Both the position numbers and the translations under genes were made by a program. From Kushneria indalinina DSM 14324 (GTDB lineage Bacteria > Pseudomonadota > Gammaproteobacteria > Pseudomonadales > Halomonadaceae), in assembly GCF_003385845.1 (NCBI RefSeq), contig NZ_QRDJ01000009.1:248001-312000 (forward strand): a stretch of DNA of 64,000 nucleotides, read 5' to 3'. Under the pieces are notes generated by a model that was not told the origin of the DNA, made no database searches, and saw nothing but the letters and a program-made list of their open reading frames with translations. Below are positions 45,583 through 53,876 of the stretch, piece after piece; position 1 is the stretch's first letter, and every line of letters begins with the position of its first letter.

Positions 45583-45715
45583 AACGCCATGCCATATATA
45601 AACGCTACACGCCCGAACCCGCTGCTGGCAACTTCTTTTGCATGTGCGAGTCGGGGTGGGACGAGCGCAGAGCAAGCCGATACACTGTGGCTCTGCACCG
45701 AGACATGAGCCGCCA

Positions 45716-46468
45716 ATGAAGAGTCTTTTGAAAAGCCTGGAAATACTGGAGGCGGTCGCCGAACACCAGCCGGTCAGCGTGGGTGAGCTGGCCAAACGAC
45801 TGTCACTGCCCAAATCAACGGTGCAGCGGGTGCTGCTGACCTTTCACGAGGCGGGCTGGCTGCGCCAGCGTCGTGGTGATATGACCCGCTGGGAGGTAGG
45901 GGCGCGGATACTGGGCGTGCGCCCGCCCGAACTCAACGGGGGCAGGCTCTATGCAGCGGCTCGCGAGCCCATGCGTGAACTGCGCGATGCCACCAATGAG
46001 ACCGTTCATCTATCGATCCCTGACGGGCTCAACAGCGTGGTACTGATCGACCGCGCCGACTGCCAGCAAAACGTGCGCACCTTCAGCCCACTGGGCGATG
46101 CGGCCCCCTTTCACGCCACCGCCAACGGCATGGCGATCATGGCGTGGTTGAGTGATCAGGAGATCGACGACATCATTGCCCGCGGTCTGCCCGCCTTTAC
46201 CGAACAGACCATTACCCGGCCCGACAGGCTGCGCGAGGAGCTCGCGGCCATTCGCCAGCGCGGCTACTCGCTGAACATGTCGAACTACCGACCGGCCATC
46301 TGCGCCATCGGCGCCGCCATCATGGATGCCGACAACCGTCCCGTAGGCAGCCTGTGCATCTCCATGCCTCAATCGCGCTATGACCCGGCAAGGCTGTCGC
46401 AGTGGGGGCAGCAGGTCGTCGAAGCCGCACGTCGGATCAGCCTGATGCAGCCTGCCGACCCGATCTGA
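45716..46468 (+). CDS. IclR-family transcriptional regulator
   Basis: The protein has 250 residues. The N-terminal winged helix reads S-L-E-I-L-E-A-V-A-E-H-Q-P-V-S-V-G-E-L-A and L-P-K-S-T-V-Q-R-V-L. The C-terminal effector domain has L-S-I-P-D-G and A-P-F-H-A-T-A-N-G-M-A and ends with A-I-C-A-I-G-A-A-I-M-D. It diverges from the FAD oxidase-hyuA-hyuB group and is the likely regulator of the catabolic island. Its start has no strong ribosome binding site, so upstream codons cannot be fully excluded. Confidence 0.88.
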   Translation: MKSLLKSLEILEAVAEHQPVSVGELAKRLSLPKSTVQRVLLTFHEAGWLRQRRGDMTRWEVGARILGVRPPELNGGRLYAAAREPMRELRDATNETVHLSIPDGLNSVVLIDRADCQQNVRTFSPLGDAAPFHATANGMAIMAWLSDQEIDDIIARGLPAFTEQTITRPDRLREELAAIRQRGYSLNMSNYRPAICAIGAAIMDADNRPVGSLCISMPQSRYDPARLSQWGQQVVEAARRISLMQPADPI

Positions 46469-46488
46469 CAGGCCGGCAGGTCACGACA

Positions 46489-47622
46489 TCAGCCCGGTAC
46501 GGGCGCGTCACTCTCGATCAACCCTTCCGATTTCAGCGCGTCCCAGAACTCCGCCGGAATATCGACGGTCATCGAGGCCTGATTTTCGCGGGCATGCTCG
46601 GCCGTGCGAGCGCCGGGAATGGTGGCGCCAACCACGTCGGGTGCGGCGGTGAACTGCAGCGCCGCGGTGCGCAGGTTGGTGCCGTGCTCGCGGGCAATGG
46701 CGCTGATGCGATCGCGCTGCTCTGCAAAACCATCGGGAATGTCGGTGCTATACATCCAGTGGTTGCTGCCGGCCAGAAAGCCCGAACCCAGCGGCGCGCC
46801 GATCACCAGCGACACGTCGCGCTTGCGGCAGGCCGGAAACAGCCGGTCCAGCGCGTCGCGATGGTTGAGCAGGGTGTACTGCGTGGCCTGCAAAATGACA
46901 TCGGGGTTACCGGCGTCCATGGCGGCCAGGCTCGGCTCAATCTCGTTGACGCCCATGCCCCAGCCGCCAATGATGCCTTCATCACGCAGGCGCTCGAGTT
47001 CGGGGATGGCGCCCTTGCGGGCGATTTCGAAATACTCTTTCCACTGCGACCCCATGTCCTCGTTGTCCGGCGACAGATCATGGATATAGGCCAGATCGAT
47101 CTTGGACACGCCCATGCGCTGCAGACTGTCCTCGATCGAGCGACGCACGCCGTCGGCGGAGTAGTCATAGCGGTAGTCAGTGCGAAGGTTGCCCTTCCAC
47201 ATGCCCACGCTTCCCACCGAAGCATCCGGGGTCAACAGCCGCCCGACCTTGGTCGAGAGCAGATATTCGCTCGGGTCCCTGTCGGACAGGAAATGGCCCA
47301 TGCGTCGCTCGGAAAGCCCCAGTCCGTACCAGGGGGAGGTATCGAAATAGCGCGTACCGCTCTCCCAGGCCGCCGCCAGCATGGCGCGCGCCTCTTCATT
47401 GGAGGTGACCCGGTACATGTTACCCATCTGGGTGCCGCCCACCCCGTACTTGTGCTCGGGGGGAAAGCGGTCCATGGCCAGCGGCGGATTGTTCGGCAGT
47501 GCCTCGTCGCGCCGGCCCTGTTCGTTGTCGCCGCCCTTCTCTGCCGCCATGAGTCGCGGTGCGGCCACGCCTGCGGCGGCGGCCACGGCACTCAGGGCCA
47601 GAAAATCGCGTCTTGATGCCAT
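46489..47622 (-). CDS. Tat-exported aldo/keto reductase
   Basis: The protein has 377 residues. It begins with a twin-arginine signal, S-R-R-D-F-L-A-L-S-A-V-A, cleaved near M-A-A-E. The barrel shows R-Y-F-D-T-S-P-W-Y-G with the catalytic Asp and Tyr, the Lys in L-S-T-K-V-G-R, and Y-I-H-D-L. It resembles D-threo-aldose (L-fucose) 1-dehydrogenases. Export of an NAD(P)-dependent enzyme is unusual, because the cofactor is not free in the periplasm. The ATG follows AGGAGA. It may begin oxidation of a sugar that the downstream genes process. Confidence 0.87.
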   Translation of the reverse strand: MASRRDFLALSAVAAAAGVAAPRLMAAEKGGDNEQGRRDEALPNNPPLAMDRFPPEHKYGVGGTQMGNMYRVTSNEEARAMLAAAWESGTRYFDTSPWYGLGLSERRMGHFLSDRDPSEYLLSTKVGRLLTPDASVGSVGMWKGNLRTDYRYDYSADGVRRSIEDSLQRMGVSKIDLAYIHDLSPDNEDMGSQWKEYFEIARKGAIPELERLRDEGIIGGWGMGVNEIEPSLAAMDAGNPDVILQATQYTLLNHRDALDRLFPACRKRDVSLVIGAPLGSGFLAGSNHWMYSTDIPDGFAEQRDRISAIAREHGTNLRTAALQFTAAPDVVGATIPGARTAEHARENQASMTVDIPAEFWDALKSEGLIESDAPVPG

Positions 47623-47734
47623 AGCGATGTCTCCTGTCGTGACAAATGATGGGGAAAGCCTGGAACAGCATCACCCTGCCAGCCAGTCCCGCCCGGTTAT
47701 CACGGATCTTCTCTGTGGGGACGCAGGATAAAAA

Positions 47735-47763
47735 ACGCCCGCCCGGCAATGCCGGACGGGCGT
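47735..47763 (-). terminator. Rho-independent terminator of the 3-hydroxyacid dehydrogenase/GntP operon
   Basis: On the minus strand ACGCCCG-x-CCGGC pairs with GCCGG-x-CGGGCGT around ATT (one mismatch), followed by six T residues. It lies about 48 bp after the stop of the gene at 47811. Confidence 0.85.
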
Positions 47764-47810
47764 CCTGTGGCTACCTGCTCATTCCCTGATGAGTCGGGGC
47801 ATCCCGCCGG

Positions 47811-48761
47811 TTATTTCATGGGCGGCGGCCCGAGCTCCTTCATCAGCTCCGAAAGCTTCACGTAGGCCCGGTTGCGCCAGGCGATCAGATCCGGGATGCG
47901 CTCGGCCGGCACGTCGGTAAAGCCACCGCCGCTCTTGGTGCCCATCTTGCCCTGCTCGATCAGCGAGCTGAGCGCCTCGGGGGTGGCAAAGCGCTCGGGA
48001 AAGTCGGTCTGCAGCGACTGATAGCAGAAGTTGTAGACATCCAGCCCCGCCATGTCGGCGATCGCGAACGGGCCGAAAAACGGCAGTCGGAAGCCGAACG
48101 TCGTACGCACCAGGGTATCGATGTCCTCGGCGCTGGCCACACCCTCTTCCAGCAGCTGGGTCGCCTCGTGGAACAGCGCGTACTGCAACCGGTTGAGCAC
48201 AAAGCCGGTCACGTCCTTGACCGTGGCCGTCTCCTTGCCGGTCTCGTGGACAATGGCGCAGGCCTTTTCGACGATATCGGAAGCCGTGCCTTCATGCGGG
48301 ATGATCTCCACGCCCGGCACAAACGGCGACGGGTTGGAGAAGTGCACGCCCAGAAACCGCTCCGGATGCGTCACGGCCTCGGACAGTTTGGCAATCGAGA
48401 TGGTCGAGGTGTTGGTGGCGATGATCGCATCGGGGCGCGCTGCGGCGCTGACGCGACGAAAGATCTCGTGTTTGATATCGATCTTTTCCGGCACCGCCTC
48501 TTCGATGAAGTCGGCATCGCGCACGGCGTCCTCGATCGACTCGGCCACCTTCACCTGACGTTCGATGCGCTCAACGGCGTCGCTCGGAAACAGGCCGTCG
48601 GCGACGAACTTGCGGGTTTCCTCGATCAGGCGTTCACGGTTGGCCTGCGTCACCTCAAGCGACACATCACTGATCAATACGTCAGCACCGGCCAGCGCCA
48701 TGACCTGGGCGATACCGCCGCCCATGTAGCCCGAGCCGACAATGGCAATTTTACGTGTCAT
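47811..48761 (-). CDS. 3-hydroxyacyl-CoA dehydrogenase-family NAD-dependent dehydrogenase
   Basis: The protein has 316 residues. The NAD loop is I-A-I-V-G-S-G-Y-M-G-G-G-I-A-Q. The catalytic His lies in F-L-G-V-H-F-S-N-P and the C-terminal domain has G-F-V-L-N-R-L-Q-Y-A-L. The size fits the stand-alone group that includes L-gulonate 3-dehydrogenase and carnitine dehydrogenase. Next to a GntP permease and a sugar isomerase, a 3-hydroxy sugar-acid substrate is more likely than a fatty acyl-CoA. The ATG at 48761 follows AAAGGA. Confidence 0.87.
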   Translation of the reverse strand: MTRKIAIVGSGYMGGGIAQVMALAGADVLISDVSLEVTQANRERLIEETRKFVADGLFPSDAVERIERQVKVAESIEDAVRDADFIEEAVPEKIDIKHEIFRRVSAAARPDAIIATNTSTISIAKLSEAVTHPERFLGVHFSNPSPFVPGVEIIPHEGTASDIVEKACAIVHETGKETATVKDVTGFVLNRLQYALFHEATQLLEEGVASAEDIDTLVRTTFGFRLPFFGPFAIADMAGLDVYNFCYQSLQTDFPERFATPEALSSLIEQGKMGTKSGGGFTDVPAERIPDLIAWRNRAYVKLSELMKELGPPPMK

Positions 48762-48814
48762 GAATCCTTTACTCCCTGTACTCATGGTGTCGTCATATCG
48801 CGGTCAGAGGCTGA

Positions 48815-49783
48815 TCAGCCCTGGCGCACCTGGCTTTTACCGAGGGCGTAATCGGCGCTGCGCGGCAGAATCTTCTCGCGCAGATAGCGCTGATTGCTGC
48901 TGGACACGCTCAGACCATCGCCACCGTAGTGCTCGGTGCAGATGATGCCCTGGAAGCCGTTGGCGAGCGCAATTTCAAACGCCTTGCGGTAGCTGATCAG
49001 CCCCGATTCCAGCGGCGCGGGCATGGCCACGTAGTAGTCGCGCGCCACGTCCTCGTCGCGGATGTAGTTCTTCACATGCCAGTAGTTGGCATACGGCATG
49101 GTCTTTTCCATGATCTCGAGCCAGGGCTCGATCGGGCGATGCAGACGGATCAGGTTGCCCACGTCCGGGTTGATGCCGACGTTGTCCAGGCCGATGTCCT
49201 TGACCAGCGCCACGGACGAGTCCGCCGTGCCCAGATAGGTGTCTTCATACATCTCCAGCGACATCAGAAGACCCAGCTCATCAGCATGTCGGCCCAGCTC
49301 CTGCAGACGCTTCACGGCCAGATTCCACATGTCGCGATCGGCCTTCGGGTCCTTGTGGCCCTCCACGGTCCAGAACCACAGCTGCTTTTGCTGCTCCGGG
49401 GTCAGCGCCTGGTGCAGGCCGAAGGAGACCACCCGGCAGCCCAGCGCCGCGGCCGATTCCAGCGTGCGGTGGCTGTAGGCCAGGTTGTCCTCGCCGTGTT
49501 CGGTATCGATGACGCTGCGGCGAATGGCCGAGACCGACGGCAGGCCGATGCCCACCTCCTTCGCAGCGCCGCCGAGCGCCTCCAGCCGGTCGCGGGAGAG
49601 ATCGCCGGGCTTGATCCAGCTGTCGAACAGATCGGCGTTGTCAAAGCCGGCATCGCGAACTTCTTCAAACACGCTGCGCCAGTGCGCGGGGTCGGCATCG
49701 TTGACGGCGCGCCCCTGGGCATCAACACCGGAGAACTGCAGCAGGGCGGCCGTGATCGGCCAGTCATCAGCGGTATAAGGCAT
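48815..49783 (-). CDS. Sugar phosphate isomerase/epimerase (xylose isomerase-like TIM barrel)
   Basis: The protein has 322 residues. It has the AP-endonuclease family 2 pattern: F-G-L-H-Q-A at one strand, M-S-L-E-M-Y-E-D-T with a metal Glu, N-V-G-I-N-P-D-V-G-N, Y-W-H-V-K-N-Y and G-I-I-C-T-E-H-Y-G at the end. These supply Glu, Asp and His ligands for a divalent metal. AAGGAG lies 8 bp before the ATG. It lies between the GntP permease and the dehydrogenase in one operon and probably isomerises an oxidised sugar-acid intermediate. Confidence 0.85.
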   Translation of the reverse strand: MPYTADDWPITAALLQFSGVDAQGRAVNDADPAHWRSVFEEVRDAGFDNADLFDSWIKPGDLSRDRLEALGGAAKEVGIGLPSVSAIRRSVIDTEHGEDNLAYSHRTLESAAALGCRVVSFGLHQALTPEQQKQLWFWTVEGHKDPKADRDMWNLAVKRLQELGRHADELGLLMSLEMYEDTYLGTADSSVALVKDIGLDNVGINPDVGNLIRLHRPIEPWLEIMEKTMPYANYWHVKNYIRDEDVARDYYVAMPAPLESGLISYRKAFEIALANGFQGIICTEHYGGDGLSVSSSNQRYLREKILPRSADYALGKSQVRQG

Positions 49784-49869
49784 GGGTATATCTCCTTGTG
49801 AGAGGCTTTCACGGGGTTTGGATCAGGGCCCGGGACGTGCCGCGGGCCCAGGGGCAAGGAAACGGCGCG

Positions 49870-51261
49870 CTACGTGACCAGAACGAACAGCGCCCAGGCC
49901 AGAGCAAAGGCCATCAGGGAAATACCGGTCGACATCACACTCCAGGTGCGCAGCATGGTGCGGGTCTCGACCTGCAGAAACCGCCCGACCAGCCAGAAGC
50001 CTGAATCGTTGACGTGGGAGTAGCCGATGGCGCCGGCCACGATCGCGGTCGTGATACAGGCCGCCGGCATGCCGGCCAGTGCCGGTTCGGCCAGCACGGC
50101 GGGCGCCATGATGCCGGCGGCGGTCGTGCCGGCAACGGTGGCCGAACCCTGAGCGATACGGATCACCGAGGCGATGAGATAGCCGGCCAGGATCAGCGGC
50201 ATACCGATCGCATCCAGGCTTTCCGCCAGAGCGTTACCGATACCGCTGGCGGTGAGCACCCCGCCGAACATGCCGCCGGCCCCGGTAATCAGGATGATGG
50301 TGCACACCGGCGCCAGCGCCTTCTCGATGATGTCGTTGACGGCCTCCATCGGCTCCTTGAGCCCGCGCCGAAACACCAGCAGCCACATCGCCACGCAGGT
50401 GCTGATCAACAGTGCGATCGGGGTCTCGCCGATCACGACGAAGGCATCGAGCAGGGCATTGTCATCCGGCAGGGTGCCGGCCGAGATCAGCGTCGAGATG
50501 CCGGTGTTCATGAAGATCAGCACCAGCGGCAGCAGCAGAACCAGCAGCACGGTGCCAAAGGCCGGGCGCGGCCCGCCGTCGTCTTCTTCGCCCCCCATCA
50601 CATCGGGCACCGACTGAAACGGCGTCTTGTTGGCCAGCCATACTGCCAGGCGATAGCCCATCACATACCAGGTGGGCAGGCCGACCAGCAGACCGACGAA
50701 CAGCACCAGACCGATATCGGCCTCCAGAAAGACCGCCGCCGCGACCGGCCCGGGATGTGGCGGCATCAGGGCGTGCATGACCAGCGCCGAGCCCGCCACC
50801 GGCAGCCCGTAGAGCAAAAGCGAGCCCTTGAGCTCGCGCGCCACCGCAAAGATGATCGGCAGCATCACCACATAGGCGGCGTCGAGAAAGATCGGAAAGC
50901 AGAACAGAAGTGCGGCGATCGACAGCCCCAGCGGCGCCCGATCGCGTCCGCAGATGCGAATCAGGGTGTCGGAGAGCACCCGGGCACCGCCGGAGACGGC
51001 AACGATCCGCCCGAGCACGGCACCGAAGCCGATCAGCATGGCCACGTTGCCCAGCGTTTGGCCAAAGCCGCCGGTCAGGGTTTCGATGAGGTTGCCGACC
51101 CCGATGCCGGTGGCCAGTGCCGTGCCGATACTGACGATGACCAGGGCGAAGAAGGGGTGCAGGCGGATACGGATGATCAATACCAGCAAAATGGCGATCG
51201 CCATTGCTGAAATCGACAGCAGAAGAGGTGTCGACAATGCAGCTTCGGGGGCGTTGGGCAT
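49870..51261 (-). CDS. GntP-family gluconate/sugar-acid permease
   Basis: The protein has 463 residues and about twelve to fourteen helices. Family motifs include G-F-G-A-V-L-G-R-I-V-A-V-S-G-G-A, H-A-L-M-P-P-H-P-G-P-V-A and Y-S-H-V-N-D-S-G-F-W. GntP members carry gluconate and similar hydroxy acids with protons. The ATG at 51261 (M-P-N-A-P-E) follows GGAG. It is the first gene of the leftward operon and diverges from the LysR regulator, with a nested repeat between them. Confidence 0.92.
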   Translation of the reverse strand: MPNAPEAALSTPLLLSISAMAIAILLVLIIRIRLHPFFALVIVSIGTALATGIGVGNLIETLTGGFGQTLGNVAMLIGFGAVLGRIVAVSGGARVLSDTLIRICGRDRAPLGLSIAALLFCFPIFLDAAYVVMLPIIFAVARELKGSLLLYGLPVAGSALVMHALMPPHPGPVAAAVFLEADIGLVLFVGLLVGLPTWYVMGYRLAVWLANKTPFQSVPDVMGGEEDDGGPRPAFGTVLLVLLLPLVLIFMNTGISTLISAGTLPDDNALLDAFVVIGETPIALLISTCVAMWLLVFRRGLKEPMEAVNDIIEKALAPVCTIILITGAGGMFGGVLTASGIGNALAESLDAIGMPLILAGYLIASVIRIAQGSATVAGTTAAGIMAPAVLAEPALAGMPAACITTAIVAGAIGYSHVNDSGFWLVGRFLQVETRTMLRTWSVMSTGISLMAFALAWALFVLVT

Positions 51262-51305
51262 AACCGGCTCCGGGACAGACCATGACGCTCGAAGCGCTTC
51301 GATGC

Positions 51306-51349
51306 GCCATTGGTCGCAAAATGCCTTACATCGCTGTAAGTCCAATGGC
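51306..51349. promoter_or_regulatory. Nested inverted repeats, candidate LysR operator
   Basis: The outer arms are GCCATTGG (51306-51313) and CCAATGGC (51342-51349). The inner arms are CTTACA-TCGC-TGTAAG (51325-51340), which contains TTAC-6-GTAA as in LysR-type boxes. It lies between the divergent gntP-like and lysR genes. Confidence 0.6.
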
Positions 51350-51444
51350 ACAGACGATATCTTTCCCGGGCAATACCGACCAATGCCGGTCATGCCGCAA
51401 GATGATGACCATTTTGATATCACTTTGATAACGAGCCGCACGTC

Positions 51445-52389
51445 ATGGGGACTCTGCCGGAAGACTGGTTTTTCCGATCACGACTAAAGTTGCGTCATCT
51501 GCAGCTGTTTGTGGCCCTTGGGGAGCAGGGCAACCTGCATCGCAGCGCCGAAGTGCTGGGCATCAGCCAGCCGGCGGCCTCAAGGCTTCTGATTGAACTC
51601 GAGGAGCGCCTGGGCACGACCCTGTTCGAGCGCCACGGCCGTGGGCTCTCGCCCAACCTGTATGGCGAGCTGATGATTCGCCGCGCCCGCACCATCATCG
51701 ATGAGCTCGAACGCGCCGGCGAGGAGTTCAACGCCATTCAGGCAGGACACGCCGGGCTGGTCCGGGTCGGCACGGTGATGGAACCGGCCGTGGCACTGCT
51801 CACCCGCGCCATCGAGCAGATGCACAGCGAGCGCCCCGGGCTTCGCATCAACGTGCACGTCGATGTCAGTCGCGCCCTGATCTCCGGACTGCTCGACGGT
51901 CATTACAATTTTGTAATCTCTCGTGTCCCGGCCGGTTTTTCCGGCGAGCACTTCGTGTTCGAGGAGATCGGCGAGGAGGAGATCTGCTTTATCTGCAGTC
52001 GCTCGCATCCGCTGGCCGAACAGCCGGTGCCGGATCTCGCCGCCATGGTCGACTACCCCTGGGCCCTGCAGCCGCCCGGCACCCTGATGCGCCAGCGCGT
52101 CGATGATCTGGTGCGCCATCGCGGCCTCGAACCGCCCCACTGGATCGTGGACACCTCGGACCTGACCACCTCGCTGGCACTGGTGAACGCCTCGTCATTT
52201 CTGACGGTCGCCACCCGGGGCGTGGCAGAGCTTTTGTGCGACCCGCAGCGCTTTCGCATCATCGCCCTGTCCAAACGCCTGAGCGTGCAACCCTATGGAC
52301 TGGTCAGCCTGCGCCGCCAGCAGCTGCCCCCGGGCGTTGCCGCCATGATGCGCCTGTTGCGTCATCTGATCCGCCAGCCCCTGAGCTGA
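51445..52389 (+). CDS. LysR-family transcriptional regulator of the sugar-acid operon
   Basis: The protein has 314 residues. The helix-turn-helix is L-R-H-L-Q-L-F-V-A-L-G-E-Q-G-N-L-H-R-S-A-E-V with I-S-Q-P-A-A-S-R-L. The C-terminal part is a periplasmic-binding-like effector domain typical of the GbpR/CbbR branch of sugar and sugar-acid regulators. It diverges from the gntP operon. It probably acts on the nested repeat in the shared gap. Confidence 0.9.
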   Translation: MGTLPEDWFFRSRLKLRHLQLFVALGEQGNLHRSAEVLGISQPAASRLLIELEERLGTTLFERHGRGLSPNLYGELMIRRARTIIDELERAGEEFNAIQAGHAGLVRVGTVMEPAVALLTRAIEQMHSERPGLRINVHVDVSRALISGLLDGHYNFVISRVPAGFSGEHFVFEEIGEEEICFICSRSHPLAEQPVPDLAAMVDYPWALQPPGTLMRQRVDDLVRHRGLEPPHWIVDTSDLTTSLALVNASSFLTVATRGVAELLCDPQRFRIIALSKRLSVQPYGLVSLRRQQLPPGVAAMMRLLRHLIRQPLS

Positions 52390-52477
52390 GGTCAGTGCCG
52401 CTTCGGCGGGCGCGTGGCCGCGCTTGATCAAAGCCGCTACTCTGGGGCACATCCCCCTGCTGACCGGAAGGTTGATC

Positions 52478-53704
52478 ATGACCACGCTTGCCCGCCGTCT
52501 GAGTACGATAGCCCCCTCGGCCACCATTGAAATCTCGCGCCGCGCCGCCGACATGCGCCGCCAGGGGCTGGATATCATCTCCCTGTCACAGGGCGAGCCC
52601 GATTTCGACACGCCCGCCCACATCGCTCAGGCCGGCAAGCGCGCCATCGACGACGGCCAGACCCGCTATACCGATGTCGATGGCACCCCCGAGCTCAAGC
52701 AGGCGGTCGCGGCCAAATTCGAACGCGACAACGGTCTGCACTACGCGACCGACCAGATCTCGGTGGGCACCGGCGGCAAGCAGGTCATCTTCAACGCCCT
52801 GTTTGCCCTGATCGACCCCGAAGACGAGGTCATCATCCCGGCGCCCTACTGGGTCTCCTACCCGGACATGGTGCGTCTGGCCGGCGGCATGCCGGTCTGC
52901 GTCGAATGCGATGGGACACAGGGTTTCAAGCTCACCCCCGAGCAGCTCGAAACCGCGATCACGCCACAGACGAAATGCCTGATCCTCAACTCGCCCGGCA
53001 ACCCGACCGGGGCCGGCTATCACCGCGAGGAGCTCATCGCGCTGGGCGAGGTGTTAAAGCGCCACCCGCAGGTGTTCGTGATCAGCGATGACATCTATGA
53101 ATATCTCGCCTACGACGACTGGGCCTTTACCACCCTCGCCGCTGTCGTACCCGAGCTTTTCGAGCGCACCCTGACCGTCAACGGCGTCTCCAAGGGCTAC
53201 GCCATGACCGGCTGGCGCATCGGCTTTGGCGGCGGCCCGAAGGATCTGATCCGCGCCATGGCGATGCTGCAGGGGCAGATGACCACCAATCCCAGCGCCA
53301 TCTCCCAGGCCGCGGCCGTGGAGGCGCTCAACGGCTCCCGGGAGTTTCTGGAAGAGCACCTCGAGATCTTTCGCCAGCGCCGCGACATGTGCACGGCCGC
53401 CTTCAATGCCATCGACGGGCTGTCGTGTCGCGCCCCGGAAGGCGCGTTCTATCTCTTCATCAGCTGTCAGGGACTGATCGGTCGCAAAACGCCGGAAGGC
53501 GAGGTGCTCGAGCGCGATGTCGACGTGGCCCGTTTTCTGCTGGATGCCGCCCACGTGGCCGTGGTGCCGGGCACGGCCTTTGGCCTGGGGCCCTGGTTTC
53601 GCATCTCCTTTGCCGCTGCCACCGAACGCCTGGGCGAGGCGTGCGAGCGCATTGCGCACGCCTGCGAGACACTGACGGATGCGTCCATGACCGAGCGGCC
53701 CTGA
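52478..53704 (+). CDS. Class I pyridoxal-phosphate aminotransferase (aspartate aminotransferase type)
   Basis: The protein has 408 residues. It begins S-A-T-I-E-I-S-R-R-A-A-D-M-R-R, followed by L-S-Q-G-E-P-D-F-D-T-P. The nucleotide site N-S-P-G-N-P-T-G is present, and the pyridoxal Lys lies in V-S-K-G-Y-A-M-T-G-W-R-I-G. The carboxylate-binding Arg is in W-F-R-I-S-F-A. It is the subgroup I aspartate aminotransferase type, transferring the amino group between aspartate and 2-oxoglutarate. The ATG at 52478 follows GGAAGG. It appears monocistronic. Confidence 0.9.
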   Translation: MTTLARRLSTIAPSATIEISRRAADMRRQGLDIISLSQGEPDFDTPAHIAQAGKRAIDDGQTRYTDVDGTPELKQAVAAKFERDNGLHYATDQISVGTGGKQVIFNALFALIDPEDEVIIPAPYWVSYPDMVRLAGGMPVCVECDGTQGFKLTPEQLETAITPQTKCLILNSPGNPTGAGYHREELIALGEVLKRHPQVFVISDDIYEYLAYDDWAFTTLAAVVPELFERTLTVNGVSKGYAMTGWRIGFGGGPKDLIRAMAMLQGQMTTNPSAISQAAAVEALNGSREFLEEHLEIFRQRRDMCTAAFNAIDGLSCRAPEGAFYLFISCQGLIGRKTPEGEVLERDVDVARFLLDAAHVAVVPGTAFGLGPWFRISFAAATERLGEACERIAHACETLTDASMTERP

Positions 53705-53715
53705 ACGACCCGACC

Positions 53716-53771
53716 ACTTCTGCCCGGTTACTTCTGCCCGGCCACTTCTGCCCGGCCACTTCTGCCCGGCC
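53716..53771. repeat. Four 14-bp tandem repeats behind a stop codon
   Basis: The unit ACTTCTGCCCGGCC occurs four times head to tail; only the first copy differs, at its last two bases. The array starts 12 bp after the aminotransferase stop codon. Confidence 0.93.
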
Positions 53772-53876
53772 GCCCCCCCGGTGGGTGCGGCCCGGCGGCT
53801 GCGCGTTGATAATGCATCTCACTTCGCCATAATGGCGGACTCATTTCACCGACGGTTATTCAGGCGACAACGTTTC

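Noticed and set aside
50014-51210. 398-codon plus-strand frame opposite the GntP permease
   Set aside because: Its extreme Gln/His/Arg/Asp composition is the mirror of a membrane protein; no start site or domain.
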